Part shown: piece by piece, positions 1 to 6,581 of the stretch
How the letters are laid out: every line of letters starts with the position of its first letter
How positions within the stretch are numbered: position 1 is the first letter of the stretch
Assembly: GCA_046727175.1 (NCBI GenBank)
Contig: JBKPCD010000110.1
Coordinates: 1-13,981 of the forward strand
Reading direction: 5' to 3'
DNA: 13,981 nucleotides
Source: JBKPCD01 sp046727175
GTDB lineage: Bacteria > Acidobacteriota > Vicinamibacteria > Vicinamibacterales > 2-12-FULL-66-21
Notes under the pieces: model-generated
The model's input: only the letters and a program-made list of their open reading frames with translations
The model's database searches: none
What the model was told of the DNA's origin: nothing
Program-made: the position numbers and the translations under genes

Positions 1-1567
1 CGTGTGCCTCGAACCAGAGCACGACGTTGGAGGCGTCGCTGTGCTTCCGGACGTTGACGAGCGCCTCCTGGACGATTCGGAGCATCTCCTTGCACAAACG
101 CGTCGGCAGTTGAAGATCCTTGAGCTCGCAGATCACGCGCGCGCTGATGCCCGTGTCGCGCGTGAATCGATCGATACGCTCGGTGATGAGCTCGACGATG
201 CGCCCGGAGCTCACGTCCGGCGGCTGCAGGCGATACGTGAGATCACGCAGGTTCAACATCTCCTGGCGGAGCTGCTCCTGCAAATGATCGACCGTCTCGG
301 AAATCCAGGGCTGCCCTTCCGACTGCGAGCGCCGCCGGACTGTTTCGAGCTGGAGCTGCAGCGAGAACAACGACTGGATCACGCCATCGTGCAGCTCGCG
401 CGCGACGCGCGCGCGCTCGACGGCGCCGATGCGCGCACGCAGCCGGCGCATGAGATACACGCTGTAGAGCGCCGGACTGGCATGCCTCACGAGCGCCTGC
501 AAGAACCTGAGGTCGCTGTCCTGCAGCCGACGAGCCGAGGCATCGATCAACATGAGGTGTCCGGCCCACTCGTCTCCCGCGGTCACTCGAGCGCAGAGCA
601 GGGTGCCCCACGCGTGCTGGTTCGAGAACGCGTCGGGAATCGCCGCGTGAAAATTCGTGACAGACTCGCCGCCGCTGTCGAGCGCTGCTGACCTGCTCGG
701 CCCGGCCTTCGCTCCGCCGGATCGGACTGCAACCCAGACGTCCGCCTGATCCGGCACGTCGAAGAGGTACGCGTTTCGCGCGTCGCGGGCGAGCTCGATC
801 ACATCGGCGCTGTGCTGATCGGGGCTCGATGCGAGACCGACACGCCAGAGATACACACGTCCTGTTTCGATTTCTCTCAGGACCACGAGCGCCGACGTCG
901 CATCGAACGCGGCGAGCACTTCGCGCGCGACCGCGCCAAGCGCCGACGCAAGACGGCCTCGTTGCAGCTGCGCCGCCGCGAATACGCGTGCGAGGATCGA
1001 CGACTGCTCTCGCTGTCGCAGCTCGCGCTCGGCAAGGACCCCCACGAAGACTGCGACGAGAATGAGGTAGCTGCATCGAATCAAAAGCCGGTTGGCTTCG
1101 AGCGCCATCCCGAGCGCCGGAGAGCGCGCGAAGACGGTCGCCTCGATCAACAGCAGTCCGATCGTCATGAGCGCCGTGGCCAGAGTCGCGTTCAGACCCC
1201 AACGATACGCGGCGCTGACGACGACGAACGTGAAGAGGACGAAGAATGGGCTGCTCGGCCCCGTCGTGAAGATGGTCAGCGCCGTCGCCAGGACGATGTC
1301 GAACACGTGGAGCCACACGACGAGGAACTGCGCGATTTGAGGCCGAACGTGCAGCAGACCGAAGACGAGCGCGGCGATGATCGTGTACGCGACGAGCAGC
1401 GAATAGCAGATGCCGCTGAATCGCGTCGGCTCGGTGGGATCGATGTAGACACCCACGAGCGAGGCGAACGCCAGGACCATGCGTCCGACGCTCAGAAGCC
1501 GCTCGATCCGTTGAATATCGGACGCGTCCACGCGGCGACGCCATAGCGGACGCGTCATGGTCGCCAT
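1..1567 (-). CDS. Sensor histidine kinase, HisKA_3/NarL-DegS type (3' end cut off by window edge)
   Basis: Membrane-bound sensor kinase expected to autophosphorylate on His and pass the phosphate to a NarL/FixJ-type response regulator, which is not in this window. I read 522 codons with no stop up to the left edge. Residues about 27-180 hold several hydrophobic segments (probably five or six membrane helices). Residues about 195-375 look like a GAF-type sensory region. The HisKA_3 dimerisation box is RVARELHDGVIQSLF, with the phosphoacceptor at about His393. The start of the ATPase domain is present (LRIVQEALVNVRKHSDASNV, N-box Asn about 505). The G-boxes lie outside the window. A purine-rich AAGGA lies too close to the ATG at 1567, so the in-frame ATG at 1558 (MTRPLW) is an alternative start. 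It follows bshA by 86 bp on the same strand. The family call is secure; the signal sensed is unknown. Confidence 0.9.
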   Translation of the reverse strand, partial: MATMTRPLWRRRVDASDIQRIERLLSVGRMVLAFASLVGVYIDPTEPTRFSGICYSLLVAYTIIAALVFGLLHVRPQIAQFLVVWLHVFDIVLATALTIFTTGPSSPFFVLFTFVVVSAAYRWGLNATLATALMTIGLLLIEATVFARSPALGMALEANRLLIRCSYLILVAVFVGVLAERELRQREQSSILARVFAAAQLQRGRLASALGAVAREVLAAFDATSALVVLREIETGRVYLWRVGLASSPDQHSADVIELARDARNAYLFDVPDQADVWVAVRSGGAKAGPSRSAALDSGGESVTNFHAAIPDAFSNQHAWGTLLCARVTAGDEWAGHLMLIDASARRLQDSDLRFLQALVRHASPALYSVYLMRRLRARIGAVERARVARELHDGVIQSLFSLQLQLETVRRRSQSEGQPWISETVDHLQEQLRQEMLNLRDLTYRLQPPDVSSGRIVELITERIDRFTRDTGISARVICELKDLQLPTRLCKEMLRIVQEALVNVRKHSDASNVVLWFEAH

Positions 1568-1653
1568 GTCCTTCAATTTCAGGGGATAGACGATTATGAC
1601 GTGTAAGCACGGCCGTATTCAATAGATTTTCCGGATAGACCGCCAGGCCAGTG

Positions 1654-2790
1654 CTACCGGCTCCGAACGCTCAGATAATGCGCCTCGTACATCGGGACGA
1701 CGCGCTCGGCGCAAAAGAGGCGGGTCACGCGTTCCCGGGCCGCATCGGTAATCCGCTGGCGCAGCGGCGCATCTGTCAGCACGTTGATCGCGCTCTCCAC
1801 CATCTGATCGACATCGTCAGGCGGGTGCAGGAAACCTGTAATCCCGTGCTCGATCACTTCGGGAAGGCCACCCACGTTCGACGCGACGACTGGCACATGA
1901 CAGGCCATGGCCTCGAGCGCCGCTAGGCCGAAGCTTTCCTGTGCTGACGGCAGAAGGAACACGTCGCCGATCGAGAGCAGCGGAATGATTGCCTCCTGTG
2001 CCCCGAGCGAGTCCACCATCGACGAGATGCCGAGCTCACGACCGAGCCGGTAGGCCGTCCCCAGCTCGGGTCCATCGCCAACGAGCACGAGACGCGCGGG
2101 CACTCGCCGGGCAATGCCCGCGAAGATGCGCATCACCGAATCGATCCGCTTGACCGGTCTGAAGTTCGACACGTGAAGGACGACCTTCGACGTCTCGTCA
2201 CGTGAGAAGCGCCGGCGGAGATCCGGGACAGCAAGTCTTCGATAGAGTCCGCAATCGAGGAAGTTCGGGATGACGGCAATCTCGCGACGGATGCCCAGCT
2301 CGGTGTGCGTCGACTTCCGGAGACTCTCGGACACGGCGGTGATCCCGTCCGACTGATCGATCGAGTAAGCCACGATCTCCGAGTACGAGGGATCGCTGCC
2401 CACAAGAGTGATGTCGGTGCCGTGCAGCGTGGTCACGACACGCGGAACATGATCGCGCGCGCTCGATGCGAGCACCTGCCGCGAAAGCAACGCGGCTGTC
2501 GCGTGCGGAATGGCGTAGTGGGCATGAATGATGTCGAGCTGGAACTCGCGCGCAACCTGGACCACCTTGTTGGCCAGCGACAACACGTACTGCGGCTCGC
2601 GAAAGAGCGGATAGCTGGGTGTCTGCACCTGATGGAAGGACAGGCCGGCGTGAAAGTCGCCGAGCCGAAATGGCGCTTCGGTGCTGACCAGATGCACCTC
2701 GTGATTGCGGTCGGCCAGCGCCTTGCCGAGTTGGGTCGCGACGATACCGCTGCCGCCGACGGATGCGTAGCAGATGATCCCGATGTTCAC
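1654..2790 (-). CDS. bshA: BshA, N-acetyl-alpha-D-glucosaminyl L-malate synthase
   Basis: GT4-family retaining glycosyltransferase, cytoplasmic. It joins UDP-GlcNAc to L-malate in the first committed step of bacillithiol synthesis. The 378-residue length matches the family. The N-terminal Rossmann half carries the GGSGIVATQLG loop (residues 12-22), HAHYAIPHATAA (89-100) and TLHGTDITLVG (121-131). The C-terminal half has VSNFRPVKR (207-215), LVGDGPE (236-242) and the GT4 EX7E motif ESFGLAALE (285-293), followed by the usual SNVGGLPEVIEHGITGFL block. The start is GTG at 2790, giving the family's normal N-terminus (MNIGIICYAS); no strong ribosome site is visible. It lies downstream of bshB1 on the same strand, so a bshB1-bshA unit is likely, although a 261-bp hairpin-rich gap separates them. 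The bshB1 neighbour makes BshA far more likely than a generic glycosyltransferase. Confidence 0.95.
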   Translation of the reverse strand: MNIGIICYASVGGSGIVATQLGKALADRNHEVHLVSTEAPFRLGDFHAGLSFHQVQTPSYPLFREPQYVLSLANKVVQVAREFQLDIIHAHYAIPHATAALLSRQVLASSARDHVPRVVTTLHGTDITLVGSDPSYSEIVAYSIDQSDGITAVSESLRKSTHTELGIRREIAVIPNFLDCGLYRRLAVPDLRRRFSRDETSKVVLHVSNFRPVKRIDSVMRIFAGIARRVPARLVLVGDGPELGTAYRLGRELGISSMVDSLGAQEAIIPLLSIGDVFLLPSAQESFGLAALEAMACHVPVVASNVGGLPEVIEHGITGFLHPPDDVDQMVESAINVLTDAPLRQRITDAARERVTRLFCAERVVPMYEAHYLSVRSR

Positions 2791-3051
2791 GACGTATTAG
2801 ACCGGGGGGCTTCGCCCCGCCGGACCCCCCATCCCACCCCACCGCGCATAGAACGCGCGGCGGGGGCCCCGGTATCGCCGTCGCTCGCGGGGACCCCTTT
2901 GCCCCGCTCCGCTCCGGCGGGGCGCGCCAGCGGCGCGCCTAGCCCCTTATGCGGCACGGCCGAAACGAGTACAGCATTCTTGTTTCGAGCTGGATAACGG
3001 CGTCCTGCGGGTCAGATCTGGCATCGCCACGCGCTCAGCCGTGCACATGCG
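2791..3051. repeat. GC-rich gap with clustered hairpins between bshB1 and bshA
   Basis: No gene seen in these 261 bp. Three dyads lie close together. One is GGGGC-TTC-GCCCC at about 2806-2818. Another has a 7-bp stem, GCCCCGC/GCGGGGC, at 2901-2923. The third is two copies of GGCGCGCC separated by three bases (2921-2928 and 2932-2939). They lie in the path of transcription from bshB1 into bshA. The composition (long G and C runs) is unlike the flanking genes. This could be a dispersed intergenic repeat or an RNA-level attenuator; nothing in the sequence decides between them. Confidence 0.5.
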
Positions 3052-3774
3052 TCATCCCAAGACCTGACCCCGCTCGTCTTTGAAAAGGAGCGGTCGGACA
3101 ATCGGTTCTCTCACGATTACTCCCTCCGCAAATGCCGTCCCGACGAGAGCACCGAACTGAGCGTCGCGGCTCTCGACGAGCTGCTGGAAGCGCGGTGACG
3201 TCAATCGCGTCTGCACGGCGCCGCCGTCAGCCGGGCTGAACTGAGTGACGTGGCAGGCGAGCGCGCGCCGCTTCGCATCATAGTGGTCGGCCACGTCGAT
3301 CACGAACGACGGCGCTGCGGAATCATTGATGAAGTAGTAGCAGACCCATTCCGGTCGCCACGGCTCGGATCCGGTATCGTACCGGCGTAGCCCGCTGTTG
3401 AAGACTGCCTCCGTAAGTATTGCGCTGGCCGCGACGTGATCCGGGTGTCGATCGGACCAGTACGGCGCCGCCACCGCTCGCGGGCGCGCGGTTCGAATCA
3501 GGTCCGTCGCCGCGCGGACGTGATCCCCCTCGCGGCCGATCGCCCGATCGGGCCAGTGCAGGTTGATACGCCAGAGCGCGCGCAGGACGACGCGCGACTG
3601 CTCCGCTTCGGCGAGGCGCTCGTCCACGGTGCCGTTCGACCCCATTTCCCCTGCCGTCAGATCGCACAAACCAACGCGGAACCCGAGCGCCGTGTGCTTC
3701 GCGATCGTGGCGCCGAGGCCAATCTCGAGATCGTCGGGGTGTGGGCCGAAGACGAGTAAGTCGACTTGGTCCAT
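3052..3774 (-). CDS. bshB1: BshB1, bacillithiol biosynthesis deacetylase
   Basis: Zinc-dependent deacetylase of the PIG-L/LmbE superfamily that removes the acetyl group from GlcNAc-malate, the second step of bacillithiol synthesis. The 240-residue length is normal. The N-terminal metal/catalytic motif GPHPDDLEIG occupies residues 10-19 (His12, Asp14, Asp15). The TAGEMGSNGTVDERLAEA stretch (40-57) is typical of BshB1. The second metal motif is SDRHPDH (His110 and His113). Near the end, SRDAQFGALVGTAFAEGV (202-219) matches the family's closing block. The ATG start gives the usual short lead into the first beta strand; no strong ribosome site is visible. bshA lies downstream on the same strand, which separates it from other LmbE-like deacetylases. 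The cysteine-adding enzyme BshC is not in the window. Confidence 0.94.
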   Translation of the reverse strand: MDQVDLLVFGPHPDDLEIGLGATIAKHTALGFRVGLCDLTAGEMGSNGTVDERLAEAEQSRVVLRALWRINLHWPDRAIGREGDHVRAATDLIRTARPRAVAAPYWSDRHPDHVAASAILTEAVFNSGLRRYDTGSEPWRPEWVCYYFINDSAAPSFVIDVADHYDAKRRALACHVTQFSPADGGAVQTRLTSPRFQQLVESRDAQFGALVGTAFAEGVIVREPIVRPLLFKDERGQVLG

Positions 3775-3805
3775 TGGGGTTCATCGCTCACGAAGGAGAC
3801 GGAGG

Positions 3806-4236
3806 TCGCGGAAGAAGCTGAAGAAGCTGTTCACCACAGAGACACGGAGGATCGACTTCATCATTTGCGGTAAGCCCTCAACAGACCATCTCCAACGCCG
3901 AGATACGCCGAGGGCGGAGATACGCGGAGTGCGTCGCGCCGTCGGTGCGGAGGCGGCGGCCGGCCTTCGGCCGGTCATGTATCGCGAGACGGACGGGATC
4001 TCAAGCACGTGAACATGCCAGGGCGCGTGTGATCCCGTCCGTCTCGCGATTCATGCCGCGTGTAGCGCGCCGCCGCCCCCTCGGGATATCGCGAAAGCGG
4101 ATCTCGGCGTTCCGCTGCTCTCAGCGGCCTCTGCCTTGAGTGCTGCTCGAATAGAACGTACGTCGGTTATCGATCGTGAGAAATATCCTCCGTGTGCTCC
4201 GTGCCTCCGCGGTGAAGAGAGCTTCTCCGCGATTTT
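3806..4236. repeat. About 430-bp composite inverted repeat filling the cyclase-bshB1 gap
   Basis: No gene is supported in the 478 bp between bshB1 and the cyclase gene; instead there is a nested inverted repeat. The outer arms are 3806-3852 and 4185-4236 and share TCGCGGA-GAAGCT, TTCACC and CACGGAGGAT on opposite strands. The middle arms are about 3894-3908 and 4097-4111 (AACGCCGAGATNCGC). The inner arms are a perfect 20-bp match, 3981-4000 with 4031-4050, around a 30-bp centre. The outer arm resembles the CACAGAG-CACGGAG-type intergenic repeats common in several environmental phyla (known from memory, not searched). It encodes no transposase, so it would be a non-autonomous or structural repeat. 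Confidence 0.75.
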
Positions 4237-4252
4237 CGTCCACACCGCGATC

Positions 4253-5035
4253 TCATGCCGGCGCGATCGCGATCACCCGCAACGGACTGCCGCTGCCGCC
4301 GAGAATTTTCAGAGGCGCCGCAATTACGACGGCGCCGGTCGGCGGAAGCTGATCGAGATTGCACAGGCTCGCGAGGCCGAAGCAGCCGGCGGCGTGCATG
4401 ATCGCGTGATTGGGGAATGGCGGATCGAACGTGCCTGCCTGGCCGGCATCCGTGCCGATGGTCTCGACTCCAACGCCGAGAACGTGACGATCGCGGGCGA
4501 GCAGAGCCGAAGCCGCCGGATCGAACCCGGGTGAGTGCGGTCCATCGGGTCCGACATTCAGAAACATCGCGGGATCGGTCCGCCGGCTCCAGCCGGTTCG
4601 CAGCAGCACCCATGCGTCCGCGGGGATTCGTCCGTGATCGTTTTCCCACACGACGATGCGAGATGCGGTCAGCAGAAAATCAGGATTCCGTTCGACGTCC
4701 TGCGTGACGTCGATGACGCATGCCGGCCCTACGAAGCGCCGCGCCGGAATCGTGTCGCACGCGTTCTCAGGCAGGTCCTTGCCGGTGATCCAGTGAATCG
4801 GCGCGTCGAAATGCGTCCCGGTGTGCTCACCGAAGCGCAATGTGTTCCAGTACCAGCCCGGTCCCTTCTCGTCGTAGCGCGAGATCACGTCGATCGCCAC
4901 GCCGGGCGAAGGGGCGAACCTGGGCGGCAGGCCGATGACCGGTGTCGTCGGCCCGAGCGGCTGCGTAAGATCGACGATCTTCAAGCGCCCCTCGGCGAGA
5001 TCGGAGACGAATTGTGTCAGCGTCGTTGATGGCAT
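4253..5035 (-). CDS. Cyclase family protein (kynurenine formamidase-like metal hydrolase)
   Basis: Member of the cyclase superfamily (PF04199 type), which includes bacterial kynurenine formamidase KynB and other metal-dependent amide or lactone hydrolases. The 260 residues include the signature HTGTHFDAPIHW at 71-82, the His/Asp metal site of the family. Further typical blocks are DLTQPLGPTTPV (22-33), LLRTGW (144-149), a VGVETIGTD segment (188-196) and a C-terminal APLKILGGSGSPLRVIA block (240-256). No signal peptide is seen. No other tryptophan-catabolism gene is nearby, so KynB itself is not supported. The neighbours (split decarboxylase, MFS, dehydratase) suggest a role in organic-acid catabolism. 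The GAGCC-type low-complexity repeat runs right up to the ATG, so no normal leader or ribosome site is visible. Confidence 0.88.
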   Translation of the reverse strand: MPSTTLTQFVSDLAEGRLKIVDLTQPLGPTTPVIGLPPRFAPSPGVAIDVISRYDEKGPGWYWNTLRFGEHTGTHFDAPIHWITGKDLPENACDTIPARRFVGPACVIDVTQDVERNPDFLLTASRIVVWENDHGRIPADAWVLLRTGWSRRTDPAMFLNVGPDGPHSPGFDPAASALLARDRHVLGVGVETIGTDAGQAGTFDPPFPNHAIMHAAGCFGLASLCNLDQLPPTGAVVIAAPLKILGGSGSPLRVIAIAPA

Positions 5036-5036
5036 G

Positions 5037-5290
5037 GCTCGCGGCTCAAGGCTCGCGGCTCTGGGCTTGTCTGCTGAAACCTGGCTCTGGGCTCACGGCT
5101 TTGGCTCCGGGCCTCTGCGACCTGGCTCTTGGCTCGGGGCTTTCGGCTTTTGGCCTCGGATGAATCCCAGAGTTCAGATGTGTTGGTGTTGCAAACACAG
5201 CTCCTCACACTTCAATTCATATCAGGCCCGGGCGGCCGAAAGCCGTGAGCCCAAAGCCCAGCATCACCAAAAGTCTTGAGCCGAGAGCCT
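5037..5290. repeat. GAGCC/GGCTC low-complexity repeat flanking an AT-richer core
   Basis: The gap between the beta-subunit gene and the cyclase gene. From 5037 to about 5155 the + strand is made of degenerate GGCTC units spaced 7-12 bp apart (GGCTCGCGGCTC, GGCTCTGGGCTC). From about 5230 to 5290 the complementary GAGCC units appear (GTGAGCCCAAAGCCC, GAGCCGAGAGCC). Between them, about 5160-5227 is a lower-GC core with a short TGTGTT...AACACA dyad. The whole therefore forms a loose inverted repeat. The array starts one base upstream of the cyclase ATG and ends at the beta-gene stop codon. No coding function is supported. Confidence 0.7.
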
Positions 5291-5849
5291 ATTCCCTCAA
5301 GTACCGCTGGAACGCGAAGCGGTTCTCGAGCAACGACAGATCCGTCACATACGCCGACGGCCCGACCGCTTCGACCTTGGCAACGATTGTCGTGAGATCC
5401 TGCGCGCCCAGCGCGCGATCGAATGCGTCCGTAAACTCGTCGAGCGTTCGAACTGTTGCGGTTCGCGGCACGCCCGCCGCCGACGCAATCCCGGCGAGGT
5501 CGCTGCCGGTCGACGTCGCCGTCGGAAACCCGCCGACCGACAGCAGACTCTCGTTGTCGAACACGATGTGAACCAGATTGCGCGGACGGTACCGGGCGAG
5601 TGTCGTGAGGCCTCCGAGATTCATCAGGATCGATCCATCGCCATCGAACACGACCACGCGACGGTCCGGCCGACAGAGCGCGATGCCGAGCCCCATCGAC
5701 GACGCGAGCCCCATCGCATGCTGCAGGTAGAAGAAGTTCGGTCGATGCCCGAGCGACTGCAATTCAACGGCGACCGCACCCATGATGGTCACCACCACCA
5801 GGTGCTCCAGTCGCGGGTACACCGCTTCGAGCGCTTCCAGCCGTCGCAT
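5289..5849 (-). CDS. Thiamine-diphosphate-dependent decarboxylase, beta (TPP-binding) subunit; sulfopyruvate/phosphonopyruvate decarboxylase-like
   Basis: C-terminal half of a split 2-oxoacid decarboxylase, like ComE of ComDE sulfopyruvate decarboxylase. The diphosphate/Mg motif is FDGDGSILMNLG at residues 68-79 (Gly70-Asp71-Gly72), ending at IVFDNES (95-101), the standard GDG...DN pattern of TPP enzymes. QHAMGLASSMGLGIAL (43-58) is the conserved stretch ahead of the motif. The 186 residues match a stand-alone beta subunit. The partner alpha subunit is encoded just upstream on the same strand, with a 102-bp gap filled partly by a short tandem repeat. The active enzyme would be an alpha/beta complex in the cytoplasm. 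The family is clear; whether the substrate is sulfopyruvate, phosphonopyruvate or another 2-oxoacid cannot be told, and no sulfonate or phosphonate genes are nearby. Confidence 0.85.
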   Translation of the reverse strand: MRRLEALEAVYPRLEHLVVVTIMGAVAVELQSLGHRPNFFYLQHAMGLASSMGLGIALCRPDRRVVVFDGDGSILMNLGGLTTLARYRPRNLVHIVFDNESLLSVGGFPTATSTGSDLAGIASAAGVPRTATVRTLDEFTDAFDRALGAQDLTTIVAKVEAVGPSAYVTDLSLLENRFAFQRYLRE

Positions 5850-5897
5850 GACGTTCTCAGTCGATAGGCGAGCGTCGGACAGTTTGCAGCTGAAGAA

Positions 5898-5950
5898 CCT
5901 TCAGCACCCTTAGCACCTTCAGCACTTCAGCACCTTTAGCACCCTTAGCA
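5898..5950. repeat. Short tandem repeat, about six 9-bp units, between alpha and beta genes
   Basis: On the + strand six degenerate units follow one another: CCTTCAGCA, CCCTTAGCA, CCTTCAGCA, CTTCAGCA (one base short), CCTTTAGCA and CCCTTAGCA. In the transcribed (minus) direction this reads as TGCTAAGGG/TGCTGAAGG units. The array begins one base after the alpha-subunit stop codon and ends about 50 bp before the beta-subunit start. One unit is 8 bp, so the array would break a reading frame and is best read as non-coding. Confidence 0.85.
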
Positions 5951-5951
5951 C

Positions 5952-6470
5952 CTATCCGCCGTCCTCCCACATGAGATCGCGGCAGAGCAGAAGCGCGACC
6001 GGCTTGTTGGACGAGTACGCGAGCGTCTGCGCCTTGTTGATCCGCTTTGCCACGTGATCGACGTGCTCGAGATACGAGAACGGAATGCGCAAGGCGCGCA
6101 AGAGATCTTCCGTGACGCCGCCGCCCTCCGTTTGCCACGGATCGCGCTCGCCGAATTCCCCCCGGTAGCTGACGAGCATCAGCAGCGGGATCCGATAGAG
6201 CTGCGCGCACGAGACGATGCCGTTGATCGACGCGAGAAAGCCGTGGTTCTGCATCAGCATCGCAGAACGAACGCCGGCGAGATGCGCGCCAGCCGAAATG
6301 CCGACGCCCTCCTCTTCCTTCGCGAGGCGCACCAGGATCATCTCGGGATCGTCTTCGGCCATGCAAATCAGGTGCACGAGCCAGGTCTCGGGCAGCGCCG
6401 AAATCAGGCGGATGCCGCACGCTTTGAGGCCTTCGTAGATGACGCGCGAGTTGGAGGTGGATACAGGCAC
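5952..6470 (-). CDS. Thiamine-diphosphate-dependent decarboxylase, alpha (pyrimidine-binding) subunit; sulfopyruvate/phosphonopyruvate decarboxylase-like
   Basis: N-terminal half of the split decarboxylase, like ComD. It binds the aminopyrimidine ring of TPP and supplies the activating glutamate. Visible blocks are an N-terminal YEGLKACGIRLISALPETWL, then RLAKEEEGVGISAGAHLAG (the Glu-rich segment holding the likely catalytic Glu), MLMQNHGFLASINGI, a PLLMLVSYRGEFGE strand-turn, and the closing KPVALLLCRDLMW. From GTG at 6470 the product is 172 residues, normal for ComD-like subunits. The frame stays open to a GTG at 6554, but the extra 28 residues look unlike the family, so I prefer 6470. No good ribosome site precedes either start. 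It is divergent from the MFS gene, 108 bp away, and probably co-transcribed with the beta gene. Confidence 0.83.
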   Translation of the reverse strand: MPVSTSNSRVIYEGLKACGIRLISALPETWLVHLICMAEDDPEMILVRLAKEEEGVGISAGAHLAGVRSAMLMQNHGFLASINGIVSCAQLYRIPLLMLVSYRGEFGERDPWQTEGGGVTEDLLRALRIPFSYLEHVDHVAKRINKAQTLAYSSNKPVALLLCRDLMWEDGG

Positions 6471-6568
6471 GACCCGCAGCTGACGATCCGAGCCAACGTT
6501 AGCACAGCTTTGCGGGAAACATCGTAGACTACACGCGCCTGTTATCGCTTGCACTGATCAGGCCGCGC

Positions 6569-6581
6569 AGGAGGCCCCATC
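6569..6581 (+). promoter_or_regulatory. Perfect AGGAGG ribosome site followed by an ATC at the MFS start
   Basis: AGGAGG lies at 6569-6574, followed by CCCC and then an in-frame ATC at 6579-6581. The frame is closed by TGA at 6555-6557. No ATG, GTG or TTG occurs in frame between that stop and a TTG at 6747, which lies beyond the first membrane helix. The ribosome site therefore points to initiation at ATC, or to a base change or sequencing error in an original ATG. The 108-bp divergent gap upstream (6471-6578) must hold promoters for both directions, but I could not assign -35/-10 boxes. Confidence 0.6.

Noticed and set aside
812..1546. 244-residue + strand frame opposite the histidine kinase
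   Set aside because: Composition is dominated by Arg, Glu and Asp, typical of antisense frames in GC-rich genes, and no family blocks are seen.
243..1622. 459-residue open frame on the minus strand
   Set aside because: It is an Arg/Ala-rich shadow of the histidine kinase gene. The kinase frame, open to the left edge, contains the RELHDGV and N-box motifs; this one contains no recognisable domain.
4253..5035. Naming the cyclase-family gene kynB
   Set aside because: The motif is shared by many cyclase-family hydrolases and no kynurenine-pathway gene is in the window.
5898..5950. Coding extension joining the alpha and beta subunits through the repeat
   Set aside because: The alpha gene ends at a TAG before the array and one unit is 8 bp, so no continuous frame links the two proteins.
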